Shown piece after piece: positions 19,623 to 28,919 of a stretch of 64,000 bases of DNA (its first letter is position 1; every line of letters begins with the position of its first letter). Source of the stretch: Rhizobiales bacterium dw_265 (GTDB lineage Bacteria > Pseudomonadota > Alphaproteobacteria > Micropepsales > Micropepsaceae). Made by a program: the position numbers and the translations under genes. Where the stretch lies: positions 372,001-436,000 of the forward strand of contig JAAVUU010000002.1 in NCBI GenBank assembly GCA_018449595.1, in the 5' to 3' direction. Below the pieces are notes generated by a model, which searched no databases, was not told the origin of the DNA, and worked only from the letters and a program-made list of their open reading frames with translations.

Positions 19623-19943
19623 TCAGACCATGGCGGGCGCCAGTGCCACCATCACCAGGATGGCCGGCACGGCATAAATGTATTTGCGATGGTTGAGCAG
19701 CGAGACGGTGGTCGCGAACAGCACCATCGCGCCCAGTGCGCCGCCCCAGATGCGGGTCTGCGGCACCGCCAGGAACAAAGCGGTCAGCGCATGGGCCAAG
19801 CCCACGACATAGTAGAAGCCGCGGGCGAAATCCCAGCGCGCATAGGCGCGGCGCACAAAGCCGGGCGCGGCCAGGTTGAGCAGGGCCGTCGCGGTGAACA
19901 GGGCCGCCAGTCCCTGGGCGAAAAGATTGCCGATCTCAGACAT
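19623..19943 (-). CDS. DoxX-like four-helix membrane protein
   Basis: 106 residues with four hydrophobic helices: NLFAQGLAALFTATALLNLAA, FYYVVGLAHALTALFLAV, a short helix around WGGALGAMVLFATTVSLL, and YAVPAILVMVALAPAMV. This is the size and layout of DoxX-like inner-membrane proteins. The start (ATG 19943) lies inside the 3' end of the RND gene (8-bp overlap), so it is translated as the last gene of the efflux operon. Its role there is unknown; DoxX-like proteins are linked in the literature to redox or quinone-related functions. Confidence 0.7.
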   Translation of the reverse strand: MSEIGNLFAQGLAALFTATALLNLAAPGFVRRAYARWDFARGFYYVVGLAHALTALFLAVPQTRIWGGALGAMVLFATTVSLLNHRKYIYAVPAILVMVALAPAMV

Positions 19944-22900
19944 GGTGATGCACCTTTTCGGTATGCGTGATGCGCTTTTCCAGGGCGCGCAGCAGGACAT
20001 AGAAGACCGGGGTCAGGAACAGGCCGAAGAAGGTCACGCCCAGCATGCCGAAGAACACGGCGATGCCCATGGCATGGCGCATTTCCGCGCCCGCGCCCGA
20101 GGACAGCACCAACGGCACCACGCCCATGATGAAGGCGAAGCTGGTCATCAGGATGGGGCGCAGCCTCAGGCGCGCGGCATGGATCGCGGCCTTGACGGTT
20201 TCCTCGCCGCCGATTTCCAGTTCGCGGGCGAACTCCACGATCAGGATGGCGTTCTTGCACGCCAGGCCGATCAGCACGAACAGGCCGATCTGGGTGAAGA
20301 TGTTGTTGTCGCCGCCGGTCAGCCAGACGCCGGTGATGGCGCTGAACAGGCACATGGGCACGATCAGAATGATCGCCAGCGGCAGGAACAGGCTTTCATA
20401 CTGGGCCGCCAGCACCAGGAAGACCAGCAGCACGCAGAGTGGGAACACCAGCAGCGCGGTGTCGCCCGACAGGATCTGCTGATAGGTCAGGTCGGTCCAT
20501 TCATAGCGCATGCCCTTGGGCAGGCTGTCGTCCAGGATTTTGGTGATCGCCGCCTGGGCCTGACCGGTGGAATAGCCGGGCGCGGCGCCGCCATTCAGGT
20601 CCGCGGCCCTGAAACCGTTATAGCGCATGGAGGTGTCGGGGCCGGTGGTCTCCCTGACATTCACCACCGAGCCCAGCGGCACCATGTCCCCGGCATTGTT
20701 GCGCACTTTCAGCTGCGCGATGTCGGTGGGCGCGGAGCGGAACGGCGTATCGGCCTGGGCGATCACTTCATAGGTGCGCCCGAAGCGGTTGAAGTCGTTG
20801 ATATACTGTGAGCCCAGGTAGGTCTGCATGGTGCTGAAGACATCCTGCACGTCCACGCCCAGTTGCTGCGCCTTGGTGCGGTCGAGATCGGCAAAGAGCT
20901 GCGGCACGCCGGTGGAGAAGTTGGAGAAGACGCCGGCCAGCGCCGGGTCCTTGGCCGCCTTCATCTGCACTTGTTGCATCGCCTGGTTCAGCACGGCATC
21001 GCCCTGGTCGGTGCGGTCTTCCACCTGCAGCTTGAAGCCGCCGATGGTGCCCAGGCCCTGGACGGGCGGCGGCGGGAAGATGGCGATGATGGCGTTGTTG
21101 ATGCCGGCGAATTTCGCCTGCAGCCGCTGGGCGACGGCCATGCCGCTGTCCTTCGAACTGCGCTGGTCGAACGGCTTCAAGGTCTCGAATACGATGCCCG
21201 CCGAGGGGCTGTTGATGAAGCCGTTGATGCTGAGGCCGGGGAAGGCGACGGCGCCCTCGACCGCGGGGTCTTTCAGCGCGATCTCCGACATCTGGCGGAT
21301 GACTTTTTCGGTGCGGTCCAGGGTGGCGCCCTGCGGCAGCTGGGCGAAGCTCACCAGATATTGCTTGTCCTGGATGGGCACGAAGCCGGGCGGCACCAGT
21401 CGGAACAGGAACACCGTCGCCAGCAGCAGCAGGCCATACACGACCAGCGCGCCGGACTTGCGGCCCAGAATGCCGCCCACGCCCTTGCCATAGCCTTCCG
21501 AGCCGCGCTGGAAGACGCGGTTGAAGGCGCCGAAAAAGCCGCCCAGGGTCTTTTCCATCAGCCGCGCCAGCCGGTCCTTGGGCGCGTCATGGCTTTTCAG
21601 CAGCAGCGCCGCCAGCGCCGGCGACAGGGTCAGCGAATTGAAGGCCGAGATCACGGTCGAAAAGGCGATGGTCAGCGCGAACTGGCGATAGAATTCGCCT
21701 GTAAGACCGCTGATGAAGGCGATGGGCACGAACACCGCACACAGCACCAGGGCGATGGCGATGATCGGCCCGGTAACTTCGCGCATCGCCTTGAGCGTGG
21801 CGTCGCGCGGATTGAGGCCGGCCTCGATGTTGCGCTCGACATTCTCCACCACCACGATGGCGTCGTCGACCACGATGCCGATGGCCAGCACCAGGCCGAA
21901 CAGCGACAGGTTGTTGATCGAGAAGCCGAACATCAGCATGGCGGCGAAGGTGCCGATGATCGAGACCGGCACCGCCAGCAGCGGAATGATCGAGGCGCGC
22001 CAGGTCTGCAGGAACAGGATCACCACCAGCACCACCAGCAGCACCGCTTCCAGCAGGGTGTGGATGACGGCCTTGATGGAATCCTTCACGAAGATGGTGG
22101 GGTCATAGACGATGGAATAGTCCAGCCCTTCGGGGAAATTCTTCTTCAGTTCCTCCATGGTGGCGCGCACATGGTCGGAAATCTGGATGGCGTTGGAGCC
22201 GGGGGCCTGAAATATGGGCAGCGCCACCGCCTGCTGGTTGTTGAGCAGCGAGCGCAGGCCGTATTGCGAGGCCTGGATTTCCACGCGCGCCACATCGCCC
22301 AGTCGTGTCACCACGCCGCCGGCATTCTTGACCACGATCTGCTTGAACTGTTCGGGATCGGAAAGACGGCCCTCGACATTGATCGGCAACTGCAGCTGGC
22401 TCTTGTCGCCATAGGGCGGGCCATTGATGACGCCGGCCGCGACCTGGACATTCTGGCGGCGCACGGCATTGATCACGTCATCGGAGCTGAGGCCCAGTTC
22501 GGCGATCTTCTGCGGGTTCAGCCACAGCCGCATGGCATAATCGCCGCTGCCGAACATCTGGACATTGCCGACGCCCTCGATCCTGGCCAGTTGGTCCTTG
22601 ACGTTCAGCACCGCATAGTTGCGCAGGTAGAGCATGTCATAGCGGCCGCCGGGCGACTTCAGATGCACCACCATCGTCAGGTCGGGCGACGATTTGACGG
22701 TGGTGACGCCCAGCGCCTTGGTCACGTCGGGCAGGCGGGGCAGGGCCTGGTTGACGCGGTTCTGTACCAGCTGGGTAGCCAGGTCGGGATCGGTGCCCAG
22801 CTTGAACGTCACCGTCAAGGTCAGCGTGCCGTCGCTGGCGGCCGAGGAGCCCATATAGAGCATGTTCTCGGTGCCGTTGATCTGTTCTTCCAGCGGCGTG

Positions 22901-23091
22901 GCGACGGTCTCGGCGATGGTCTGGGGATTGGCGCCGGGGAATTGCGCCGTCACCACCACCGAGGGCGGCACCACTTCGGGATATTCCGAAATGGGCAACT
23001 GCGTCATGGCGATCAGGCCGGCCATGAAGATGATCACCGAGATCACCCCGGCGAAGATCGGCCGATCAATGAAGAACTTCGAGAGATTCAT
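19936..23091 (-). CDS. RND multidrug efflux transporter, AcrB/MexB (HAE1) family
   Basis: 1051-residue inner-membrane proton antiporter, standard length for hydrophobe/amphiphile efflux RND pumps. It starts MNLSKFFIDRPIFAGVISVII, typical of AcrB homologues. The proton-relay pair is visible in TM4 as GIVVDDAIVVVENVERN and the relay Lys in TM10 as LIGLACKNAILIVEFARE. The two large periplasmic loops and the internal duplication are present. It should export hydrophobic drugs, solvents or detergents together with the membrane-fusion protein encoded just upstream and an outer-membrane TolC-type factor not present in this window. The C-terminus ends HTEKVHHHV. ATG 23091 lies 27 bp after the MFP stop. 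Confidence 0.96.
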   Translation of the reverse strand: MNLSKFFIDRPIFAGVISVIIFMAGLIAMTQLPISEYPEVVPPSVVVTAQFPGANPQTIAETVATPLEEQINGTENMLYMGSSAASDGTLTLTVTFKLGTDPDLATQLVQNRVNQALPRLPDVTKALGVTTVKSSPDLTMVVHLKSPGGRYDMLYLRNYAVLNVKDQLARIEGVGNVQMFGSGDYAMRLWLNPQKIAELGLSSDDVINAVRRQNVQVAAGVINGPPYGDKSQLQLPINVEGRLSDPEQFKQIVVKNAGGVVTRLGDVARVEIQASQYGLRSLLNNQQAVALPIFQAPGSNAIQISDHVRATMEELKKNFPEGLDYSIVYDPTIFVKDSIKAVIHTLLEAVLLVVLVVILFLQTWRASIIPLLAVPVSIIGTFAAMLMFGFSINNLSLFGLVLAIGIVVDDAIVVVENVERNIEAGLNPRDATLKAMREVTGPIIAIALVLCAVFVPIAFISGLTGEFYRQFALTIAFSTVISAFNSLTLSPALAALLLKSHDAPKDRLARLMEKTLGGFFGAFNRVFQRGSEGYGKGVGGILGRKSGALVVYGLLLLATVFLFRLVPPGFVPIQDKQYLVSFAQLPQGATLDRTEKVIRQMSEIALKDPAVEGAVAFPGLSINGFINSPSAGIVFETLKPFDQRSSKDSGMAVAQRLQAKFAGINNAIIAIFPPPPVQGLGTIGGFKLQVEDRTDQGDAVLNQAMQQVQMKAAKDPALAGVFSNFSTGVPQLFADLDRTKAQQLGVDVQDVFSTMQTYLGSQYINDFNRFGRTYEVIAQADTPFRSAPTDIAQLKVRNNAGDMVPLGSVVNVRETTGPDTSMRYNGFRAADLNGGAAPGYSTGQAQAAITKILDDSLPKGMRYEWTDLTYQQILSGDTALLVFPLCVLLVFLVLAAQYESLFLPLAIILIVPMCLFSAITGVWLTGGDNNIFTQIGLFVLIGLACKNAILIVEFARELEIGGEETVKAAIHAARLRLRPILMTSFAFIMGVVPLVLSSGAGAEMRHAMGIAVFFGMLGVTFFGLFLTPVFYVLLRALEKRITHTEKVHHHV

Positions 23092-23118
23092 GACGCAGTT
23101 GTCCCAGCAGACCCGTTT

Positions 23119-24336
23119 CTAGTTGCGCGCCGTCTGCGCGTCATGCGGTGCCACCGGCGCGCCGGGCGCCAGCTTCTGCAACCCGTCCAGGATCACGCGG
23201 TCGCCGGCCTTGAGCCCCGTGGTCACGACGCGCTCGCCGTTTATCGTCGAACCCAGCGCGACCTCGCGATATTCCGCCTTGTCGCCGGCGCCGACGACAA
23301 AGACAAAGCGCTTGCTCTGGTCGTTGCCGACGGCGGATTCGGGCACCAGCAGGCTGTTGTTCAGCACGTCCCCGCCCATGCGAACCGAGACGAACATGCC
23401 CGGCACCAGCGCGCCGTCCTCATTGGCGAAGCGGGCGCGGGCGCGGATGGTGCCCGAGGTGCTGCTGATGCGGTTGTCGAAGCTCTGGATGGCGCCGTGA
23501 TAGGTCTTGGCCAGCGCATCGCCCTGCACCGTCAGGTCCACCGGGATGGCCTGCTGCTGGTCCTGCGTCTGGGCATGATTGCGCACGGTGTTGAGATAGG
23601 TCTGCTCGTCCACCTCGAAATCGGCATAGACGCCATCGCCGGAGACGATCGAGGCCAGCAGTTGCGGCGCCACCGTGGCCGCGCCGACAAAGTTGCCCAC
23701 AGTGATCTCGGCGCGGCTGATGCGGCCGGAGATCGGCGCCTTGATGAAGGCGTGATCCACGTCTACCTGCGCCGCGGCCAGGGTGGCCTGGGCCGATTTC
23801 ACGGCGGCCTGCGCCACGTCATCGGCGGTGACGCGCTGGTCGTAGGATTCCTGCGCCAGGGCCTGGGCATGGACCAGGCGGTCGCCGCGGTCATGCTCGA
23901 TCTTGGCCAGCCTGGCGTTGTTGACGGCGCTGGCGAGGTCGCCCGCCGCCTTGGCCGCCGCCGCCTGGTAGGGGCGGGGGTCGATCACGAACAGGATGTC
24001 ACCGGCTTTCACCTGCTGCCCATCCTTGAAGCGGACTTCGGTGATACGGCCGGCGACCTGGGGGCGGATCTCCGCATAGTCCACCGCGTCGATGCGGCCG
24101 GAGAATTCGGCGAAGGGCTTGACGGTCTGGGGACGCAGGGTCTCGACCGTGACCGGCGCGGCGGCAGGCGCCGCCGCCTCGGGGGCCGATTTGGCGCTGG
24201 CGTGCCAAAGAGCATAGCCGCCGCCGACCAGGAGGAAGAGCGCGGCGCCAGCCAGCTGGCGGCGCAACCTGCGGGCCGGCGTGTTGGCCTGCTGGCGGAT
24301 GAAATTCTGAGCCTGAGCGAGATCGACGTGCGTCAT
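23119..24336 (-). CDS. RND efflux periplasmic adaptor (membrane fusion protein, AcrA/MexA/MexE type)
   Basis: 405 residues. A single N-terminal membrane anchor (LAGAALFLLVGGGYALWHA, about residues 28-46) replaces a cleavable lipoprotein signal. The lipoyl/barrel-sandwich half motifs are seen around AEIRPQVAGRITEVRFKDGQ and FIKAPISGRISRAEITVGN, with the alpha-hairpin between them (about residues 120-200), then the beta-barrel and membrane-proximal parts (NSLLVPESAVGNDQSKRFVFV). Start ATG 24336; upstream codons in frame overlap the promoter region and are not expected to be translated. Couples the RND pump to an outer-membrane channel. Its promoter region contains a palindrome likely bound by the divergent TetR protein. 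Confidence 0.93.
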   Translation of the reverse strand: MTHVDLAQAQNFIRQQANTPARRLRRQLAGAALFLLVGGGYALWHASAKSAPEAAAPAAAPVTVETLRPQTVKPFAEFSGRIDAVDYAEIRPQVAGRITEVRFKDGQQVKAGDILFVIDPRPYQAAAAKAAGDLASAVNNARLAKIEHDRGDRLVHAQALAQESYDQRVTADDVAQAAVKSAQATLAAAQVDVDHAFIKAPISGRISRAEITVGNFVGAATVAPQLLASIVSGDGVYADFEVDEQTYLNTVRNHAQTQDQQQAIPVDLTVQGDALAKTYHGAIQSFDNRISSTSGTIRARARFANEDGALVPGMFVSVRMGGDVLNNSLLVPESAVGNDQSKRFVFVVGAGDKAEYREVALGSTINGERVVTTGLKAGDRVILDGLQKLAPGAPVAPHDAQTARN

Positions 24337-24348
24337 GGGAAACCCCCG

Positions 24349-24374
24349 ATATCTGTAGCGCTCGGCACAGATAT
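24349..24374. promoter_or_regulatory. Inverted-repeat operator between tetR-type gene and efflux operon
   Basis: ATATCTGT (24349-24356) and ACAGATAT (24367-24374) form perfect 8-bp arms around a 10-bp spacer. The site lies 13-38 bp before the adaptor start codon. On the minus strand TTGACC (24396-24391) followed by a 17-nt spacer would put the -10 inside this palindrome. A TetR-family dimer bound here would repress the pump operon; the divergent TetR gene starts 75 bp away. Confidence 0.6.
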
Positions 24375-24448
24375 GCTTCTGGACTTCCCGGGTCAAGGGA
24401 ATTATATACCGGGCCATACAGAAAAAGGAAACCCCGAGGATTAAACAG

Positions 24449-25084
24449 GTGGGAAGAGGTCGTCCCCGTTCTTTTTGCAAGGATGAAGCCCTTGATCGGG
24501 CCATGGCCGTATTCTGGCGCCATGGCTATGAGGGCGCGAGCGTGACCAGCCTGACGCAGGCCATGGGGATCAATTCTCCCAGTCTTTACGCCTGTTTCGG
24601 CAACAAAGAGGGCCTCTTCAAGGCCGTGCTGGCGCGCTATGACGAGCGTCGCATAAGCTTCATGGAGGAAGTCGTAGCCGCGCCGGATGCCGCCGCGGTG
24701 GCGCAGGCCTTCCTGATGGGGGTGGTCGCTTTTGCCACCGACACCGGGGGCAAGAACCCGCCGGGCTGCCTGATGCTGCAGGGGGGCATTTCCTGCGGCG
24801 ACTCCGTGATTCCCGATACCCTGGCCCGCCACCGGGCGGAAAAGGAAGCCATCTTGCGCGACCGCTTCGAGCAGGCCCGCGACAGCGGCGACCTGGCGGC
24901 GAACAGCGATCCCGCCGCCCTGGCACGCTATCTGATGGTGATGTCGAACGGCATCTGCATCCAGGCTACGACCGGCGCCACGCCGGAGGAATTGCGCGAA
25001 GTCGCAACCCTGGCGCTGGCGGGCTGGCCGGGCGCGAAAGCCGGTAGCGGCCAGAAGAAGACTCGTAGCCGCGAACCGGCCTGA
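24449..25084 (+). CDS. TetR/AcrR family transcriptional regulator
   Basis: 211 residues. The N-terminal helix-turn-helix reads EGASVTSLTQAMGINSPSLYACFGNKEGLFKAVLARYDE, with the classic TetR pattern, and the C-terminal helical ligand domain ends in a Lys/Arg-rich tail. Start is GTG 24449 with GAGG 10 nt upstream; it opens at GRGRPRSFCKDEALDRAM, the usual TetR N-terminus. Divergent from the MFP-RND-DoxX operon, so it most likely represses that operon and itself through the palindrome at 24349-24374 and is released by an exported compound. Confidence 0.9.
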   Translation: MGRGRPRSFCKDEALDRAMAVFWRHGYEGASVTSLTQAMGINSPSLYACFGNKEGLFKAVLARYDERRISFMEEVVAAPDAAAVAQAFLMGVVAFATDTGGKNPPGCLMLQGGISCGDSVIPDTLARHRAEKEAILRDRFEQARDSGDLAANSDPAALARYLMVMSNGICIQATTGATPEELREVATLALAGWPGAKAGSGQKKTRSREPA

Positions 25085-25085
25085 G

Positions 25086-25660
25086 CTATTTCACGCGCCG
25101 GACTTTATACAGGCCCGGCCGCCCGACGACTTGCAGGTTGTAGCTGTCCATGAAGCCATGGCTGATGCGGACGGTGTAGCTGGCGGCTGGCTTGGCCCAC
25201 TTCGCCAGCGGCTGGTCGCCCTCCAATTCCTTCCAGACATGGCCGTCGTCCAGGGTGACGGTGAAAAGACCGTGGGCGTCAAAAATATAGGACACCATCT
25301 TTGCCGTCAGATGGTCGGCGCTGTCGGGAATCTCCGCACGGGTCGGGCGCACGCCAAAGGCCGTCACGGGCAATGGCGGCGGCGCGGAGGGCCTTTGCCC
25401 GGAAGATAAAAGTCCCAGCCTGGCGCGGGCAGGCGCCGCTGCCCCGTAATAGCAATTCAGCCATTGCCTGTCGTCCGCGACGGTTCTGCAGCCAAAGGCC
25501 TAGGCCAGCACATCGTCGCGCAAGGCGGCGTCTGCTGCCGGCACGGTTCCGGCCGGTGGCGCGGTCACAAGCTGTAGGACATGACATCGTCGCGCGGCCG
25601 CGCCGTCGCCGGCGAGATCGCGACGAGGCCCAGCAGCAGAAACAAAAACAGGAACTTCAC
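25086..25660 (-). pseudogene. Broken gene for a small exported protein (frameshift plus TAG)
   Basis: A short frame starts at GTG 25660 behind a good ribosome site (AAGGA, 7-nt spacing) and encodes a clear signal peptide, KFLFLFLLLGLVAISPATARP, but stops at 25565 after 31 codons. In another frame the sequence continues as coding-like peptide up to a TAG at 25500-25502, and directly after that as an open frame to 25086 that begins AFGCRTVADDRQWLNCYYGAA and ends GRPGLYKVRRVK. The in-frame part without an ATG at its head and the well-formed stranded signal peptide suggest one gene damaged by one frameshift and one nonsense change. Alternatively the 3' part is a separate 95-residue protein starting at TTG 25373, or the sequence has errors. 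No function is recognised. Confidence 0.5.
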
Positions 25661-25870
25661 AAATTGATCCTTCTGAAAATCGCCTGATGCTACAGGTTCG
25701 GCAGCGGCTTGTGCCAGATCGCTGCGAAAAGCATAGGCGAATGCTGCGTCGCAGCAAGTTTTACAGCACAATATAATTCTGATTATTTGTTCAGGTGCGC
25801 CGGACCCATTCGACGCCAGCCAGGGGAGGCAGCCGCAGGGCTGCCGGGCCGAGAACAAAAACAAGAGTTG

Positions 25871-28800
25871 ATGATGAAATCGCTGGTTTTCGCCTTGCTC
25901 GCCTGCGCCGCCGTTCCGGCCTTTGCCGCGGACGATCTGCAAAAGCAGTTTGACGCGCAGGTGCGCCCCGTGGTCGGCAAGTATTGCGTCGGCTGCCATT
26001 CCGGGACCCAGCCCACCGCCCAGTTCGACCTCAAATCCTATACCAGCGTGGACCAGGTCAAGGACGACTTCCCGCGCTGGTCGCTGCTGGCCGACCGGCT
26101 GACGGCGCATGAGATGCCGCCCAAACAGATGCCGCAGCCCTCCGATGCGTTGCGCCGGCAGATCGTGGATTTCGTCCATGCTGTGCGGGAGTCCGAGATC
26201 AAGCGGTTGGGCGGCGATCCCGGTACCGTGCTGGCGCGCCGCCTCAGCAATGCCGAATATGACTATACGATCCGCGATCTCACCGGCCAGGATTTGCAGG
26301 TGGCGCGACAATTCCCGGTGGACCCCGCCAACCAGGCCGGCTTCGACAATTCCGGCGAGTCCCTCACCATGTCGCCGGCGCTGCTGAACAAGTATCTGCA
26401 GGCGGCGCGCCAGGTCGCCGACACCGTGGTGCTGACGCCCGATGGCATCGCTTTCGCGCCGCATGCCATGAAGGTGGAGACCGACCGCGAGAAATACGCC
26501 ATCCAGCGCATCATGGCGTTCTACAGCCGGCAGCCGACGGATTACGCCCGGTATTTCGAAGCCGCCTGGCGCTACAGCCATCGCGCCCAGCTGGGTCAGC
26601 TCAAGGCGACGCTGGCGTCGGTCGCGGCGGAGATGAATCTCAGCCCCAAATACCTGCCCATGGTCTGGGGCATCCTGCAGGACAAGGGGCCTATTGGTCC
26701 GGTCGCCAAGCTGCAGGCGATGTGGAAGGCGCTGCCCGCCGATCCCGCACAGGTCGCGGCCGGGACCGCCGAAATGCGCGATTTCGTGCTCCGCCTGCGG
26801 TTCGACACCACGCCGCAATTTTATGCCCCCGCCATCGCCGGCATTCCCGGCCAGTCGCAGCCGCTGCACAATTGGCGGCTGAAGGAATATGCCGCCAGCC
26901 ATCGCCAGAGCGATCCCGCCGCATTGCGCGCCGACAATGTCGCGCCGCCGCCGCAGCTGCCGGTGCCGAAATTCCCGCCGCTGCATGCCGATGCCTCGCC
27001 GCGCTGGAGCGTGGTGATCGCCGACAGCCGCGCCTCCGATCCCGACATCGTTTATCCGGCGGGGCAAATGGCGAAATATCAAAAGGCATTCGCACGCTTC
27101 GCCAGTGTCTTTCCCGATACCTTCGTCGTCAGCGAACGCGGCCGCTACTGGCCCGACAATTCCACAGACAAGGGCCGTCTGCTGAGCGCGGGCTATCACA
27201 ACAGCGGCGGCTATTACCGCGACGACACCGCGCTGATGCAGCTGGTGCTGGACAAGAAGGGCCAGGACCAGCTCAACCGGCTGTGGGACGAGTTCGATTT
27301 TGTCGGCAACCAGACCGCCACCACCTGGACCCAGTATTACTTCAACCAGAGCGGCGAGGTGGACGGCAAGGGCGATGAGTCCGGCAGCCCGCGCCCGGTG
27401 GGCCACCAGATCACCGACACCGCGGTCATCATGGGGTTGCGCGACAAATATCTTGCCCGGGCAGCGGCCGATCCTCGCGCCGACAAGGCCGCGCCGGCGG
27501 CCATTCGCGATCACTTTGCCCGCATTGACGCTACCCTGCGCCGGGTGGAGAAGGAACGCGCCGCCGCCGAACCCAGACAGGTGGCCGCGCTGGCCGGTTT
27601 CGCCGAACGCGCCTATCGCCGCCCGCTGATCCCGGCCGAACGCGCCGACCTGCTGGCCTATTACAAATCGCTGCGCACCAAGAACCAGCTGTCGCATGAG
27701 GACGCCATTCGCGACACCCTTGTCAGCGTGCTGATGTCGCCCGATTTCCTCTATCGCTTCGACCTGTCGAAACCGGCGGGGGTGGCGTTGAAGACACCCA
27801 GGGCCTTCACCAGCCAGCCGCTGTCGGGCGTCAGCCTGGCGAACCGGCTGAGCTATTTTCTGTGGTCGAGCATGCCGGATGCCGAACTGCTGAAGCATGC
27901 CGTGGCGGGCGATCTGAACAAGCCCGCCGTGCTGCTGGCACAAAGCCGCCGCATGCTGAAAGACCCGCGTGTCAGCGGCCTGGCGACCGAGTTCACCGGC
28001 AACTGGCTGGTGTTCCGCCAGTTCGAGACCAACAATTCGGTTGACCGCATGCGCTTCCCGACTTTCGACGACGACCTGCGCGAGGCGATGTTCCAGGAGC
28101 CGATCCATTTCATGCAGGACAATATCCAGCATGACAATTCGGTGCTGGATTTCCTCTATGCCGACTACACCTTCGTCAATCCGCCGCTGGCCCGCCATTA
28201 CGGCATGCCCACGGTGGAAGGCGACACCAACACGTGGGTCAAAATATCGGACGCCGACAAGTATGGCCGCGGCGGCATCCTGCCGATGGCGGTGTTCATG
28301 ACCGAATATTCACCGGGCCTGCGCACCAGCCCGGTCAAGCGCGGCAACTGGGTGGTGCAGAAGGTGCTGGGCATTCGCGTGCCGCCGCCGCCGCCGGTGG
28401 TGCCGGAACTGCCCAGCGACGAGGCCAAGACCGACAAGCCGATCCGCGAGATGCTGGCCGAACATCACAAGAATCCCTATTGCGCCGGCTGCCACCTGCG
28501 TTTCGACTCTTTCGGCCTGGTGTTCGAGGGCTATGGTCCGGTGGGCAATGCGCGCACCGTGGATGCGGCGGGGCGGCCGGTGGACGCGTCGGCGACCTTC
28601 CCCGGCGGCTTCAATGCCACCGGCGTGGAGGGCCTGAAGACCTTCATCCGCGATCACCGGCAGGACAATTTCGTCGACAATCTCAGCCGCAAGCTGCTGG
28701 CCTTTGCGCTGAACCGCTCGCTGCAGCTGTCGGATGAATCGCTGATTGACGAGATGAAGGCCAACCTGAAAGCGGACGGCTATCGCTTCCGCGCCCTGGT

Positions 28801-28918
28801 GGAAACCATCGTCACCAGCCCGCAATTCCTCAACCGGCATGTGCCGGAACAGACCGCGGCGCAGACGCCGCCGGCGAACGGCAAGCTCATCAAGATCGAT
28901 TTCAGGAAAGGGAACTGA
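25871..28918 (+). CDS. Planctomycete-type cytochrome c / DUF1592-family protein
   Basis: About 1015 residues with a Sec signal peptide (KSLVFALLACAAVPAFAA). Domain order fits the DUF1587-DUF1595-DUF1592-DUF1588-DUF1585 family: a haem site YCVGCHS near residue 40 (PSCyt1-like), RRLSNAEYDYTIRDLTG, ERAYRRPLIPAERADLLAYY, VSLANRLSYFLWSSMPD, RGGILPMAVFMTEYSPGLRTS and FALNRSLQLSDESLIDEM. A second CxxCH (YCAGCHLRFDSFGLVFEGYG) lies near residue 870, so up to two haems. It should be periplasmic. ATG 25871 or 25874 both possible. The gene is 1 bp from the DUF1552 gene, the partner usually found with this family. The biochemical role of the family is not established. Confidence 0.88.
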   Translation: MMKSLVFALLACAAVPAFAADDLQKQFDAQVRPVVGKYCVGCHSGTQPTAQFDLKSYTSVDQVKDDFPRWSLLADRLTAHEMPPKQMPQPSDALRRQIVDFVHAVRESEIKRLGGDPGTVLARRLSNAEYDYTIRDLTGQDLQVARQFPVDPANQAGFDNSGESLTMSPALLNKYLQAARQVADTVVLTPDGIAFAPHAMKVETDREKYAIQRIMAFYSRQPTDYARYFEAAWRYSHRAQLGQLKATLASVAAEMNLSPKYLPMVWGILQDKGPIGPVAKLQAMWKALPADPAQVAAGTAEMRDFVLRLRFDTTPQFYAPAIAGIPGQSQPLHNWRLKEYAASHRQSDPAALRADNVAPPPQLPVPKFPPLHADASPRWSVVIADSRASDPDIVYPAGQMAKYQKAFARFASVFPDTFVVSERGRYWPDNSTDKGRLLSAGYHNSGGYYRDDTALMQLVLDKKGQDQLNRLWDEFDFVGNQTATTWTQYYFNQSGEVDGKGDESGSPRPVGHQITDTAVIMGLRDKYLARAAADPRADKAAPAAIRDHFARIDATLRRVEKERAAAEPRQVAALAGFAERAYRRPLIPAERADLLAYYKSLRTKNQLSHEDAIRDTLVSVLMSPDFLYRFDLSKPAGVALKTPRAFTSQPLSGVSLANRLSYFLWSSMPDAELLKHAVAGDLNKPAVLLAQSRRMLKDPRVSGLATEFTGNWLVFRQFETNNSVDRMRFPTFDDDLREAMFQEPIHFMQDNIQHDNSVLDFLYADYTFVNPPLARHYGMPTVEGDTNTWVKISDADKYGRGGILPMAVFMTEYSPGLRTSPVKRGNWVVQKVLGIRVPPPPPVVPELPSDEAKTDKPIREMLAEHHKNPYCAGCHLRFDSFGLVFEGYGPVGNARTVDAAGRPVDASATFPGGFNATGVEGLKTFIRDHRQDNFVDNLSRKLLAFALNRSLQLSDESLIDEMKANLKADGYRFRALVETIVTSPQFLNRHVPEQTAAQTPPANGKLIKIDFRKGN

Positions 28919-28919
28919 C

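Noticed and set aside
20863-24444. Open frame of 1193 codons on the plus strand opposite the RND operon
   Set aside because: Antisense of the RND pump and adaptor, His/Asp/Gly-rich with no motif. High-GC genes often leave such long open antisense frames.
25565-28198. 877-codon minus-strand open frame opposite the DUF1592 gene
   Set aside because: Complement of a clear coding gene; only its first part near 25660 matters, and that is a separate signal peptide frame.
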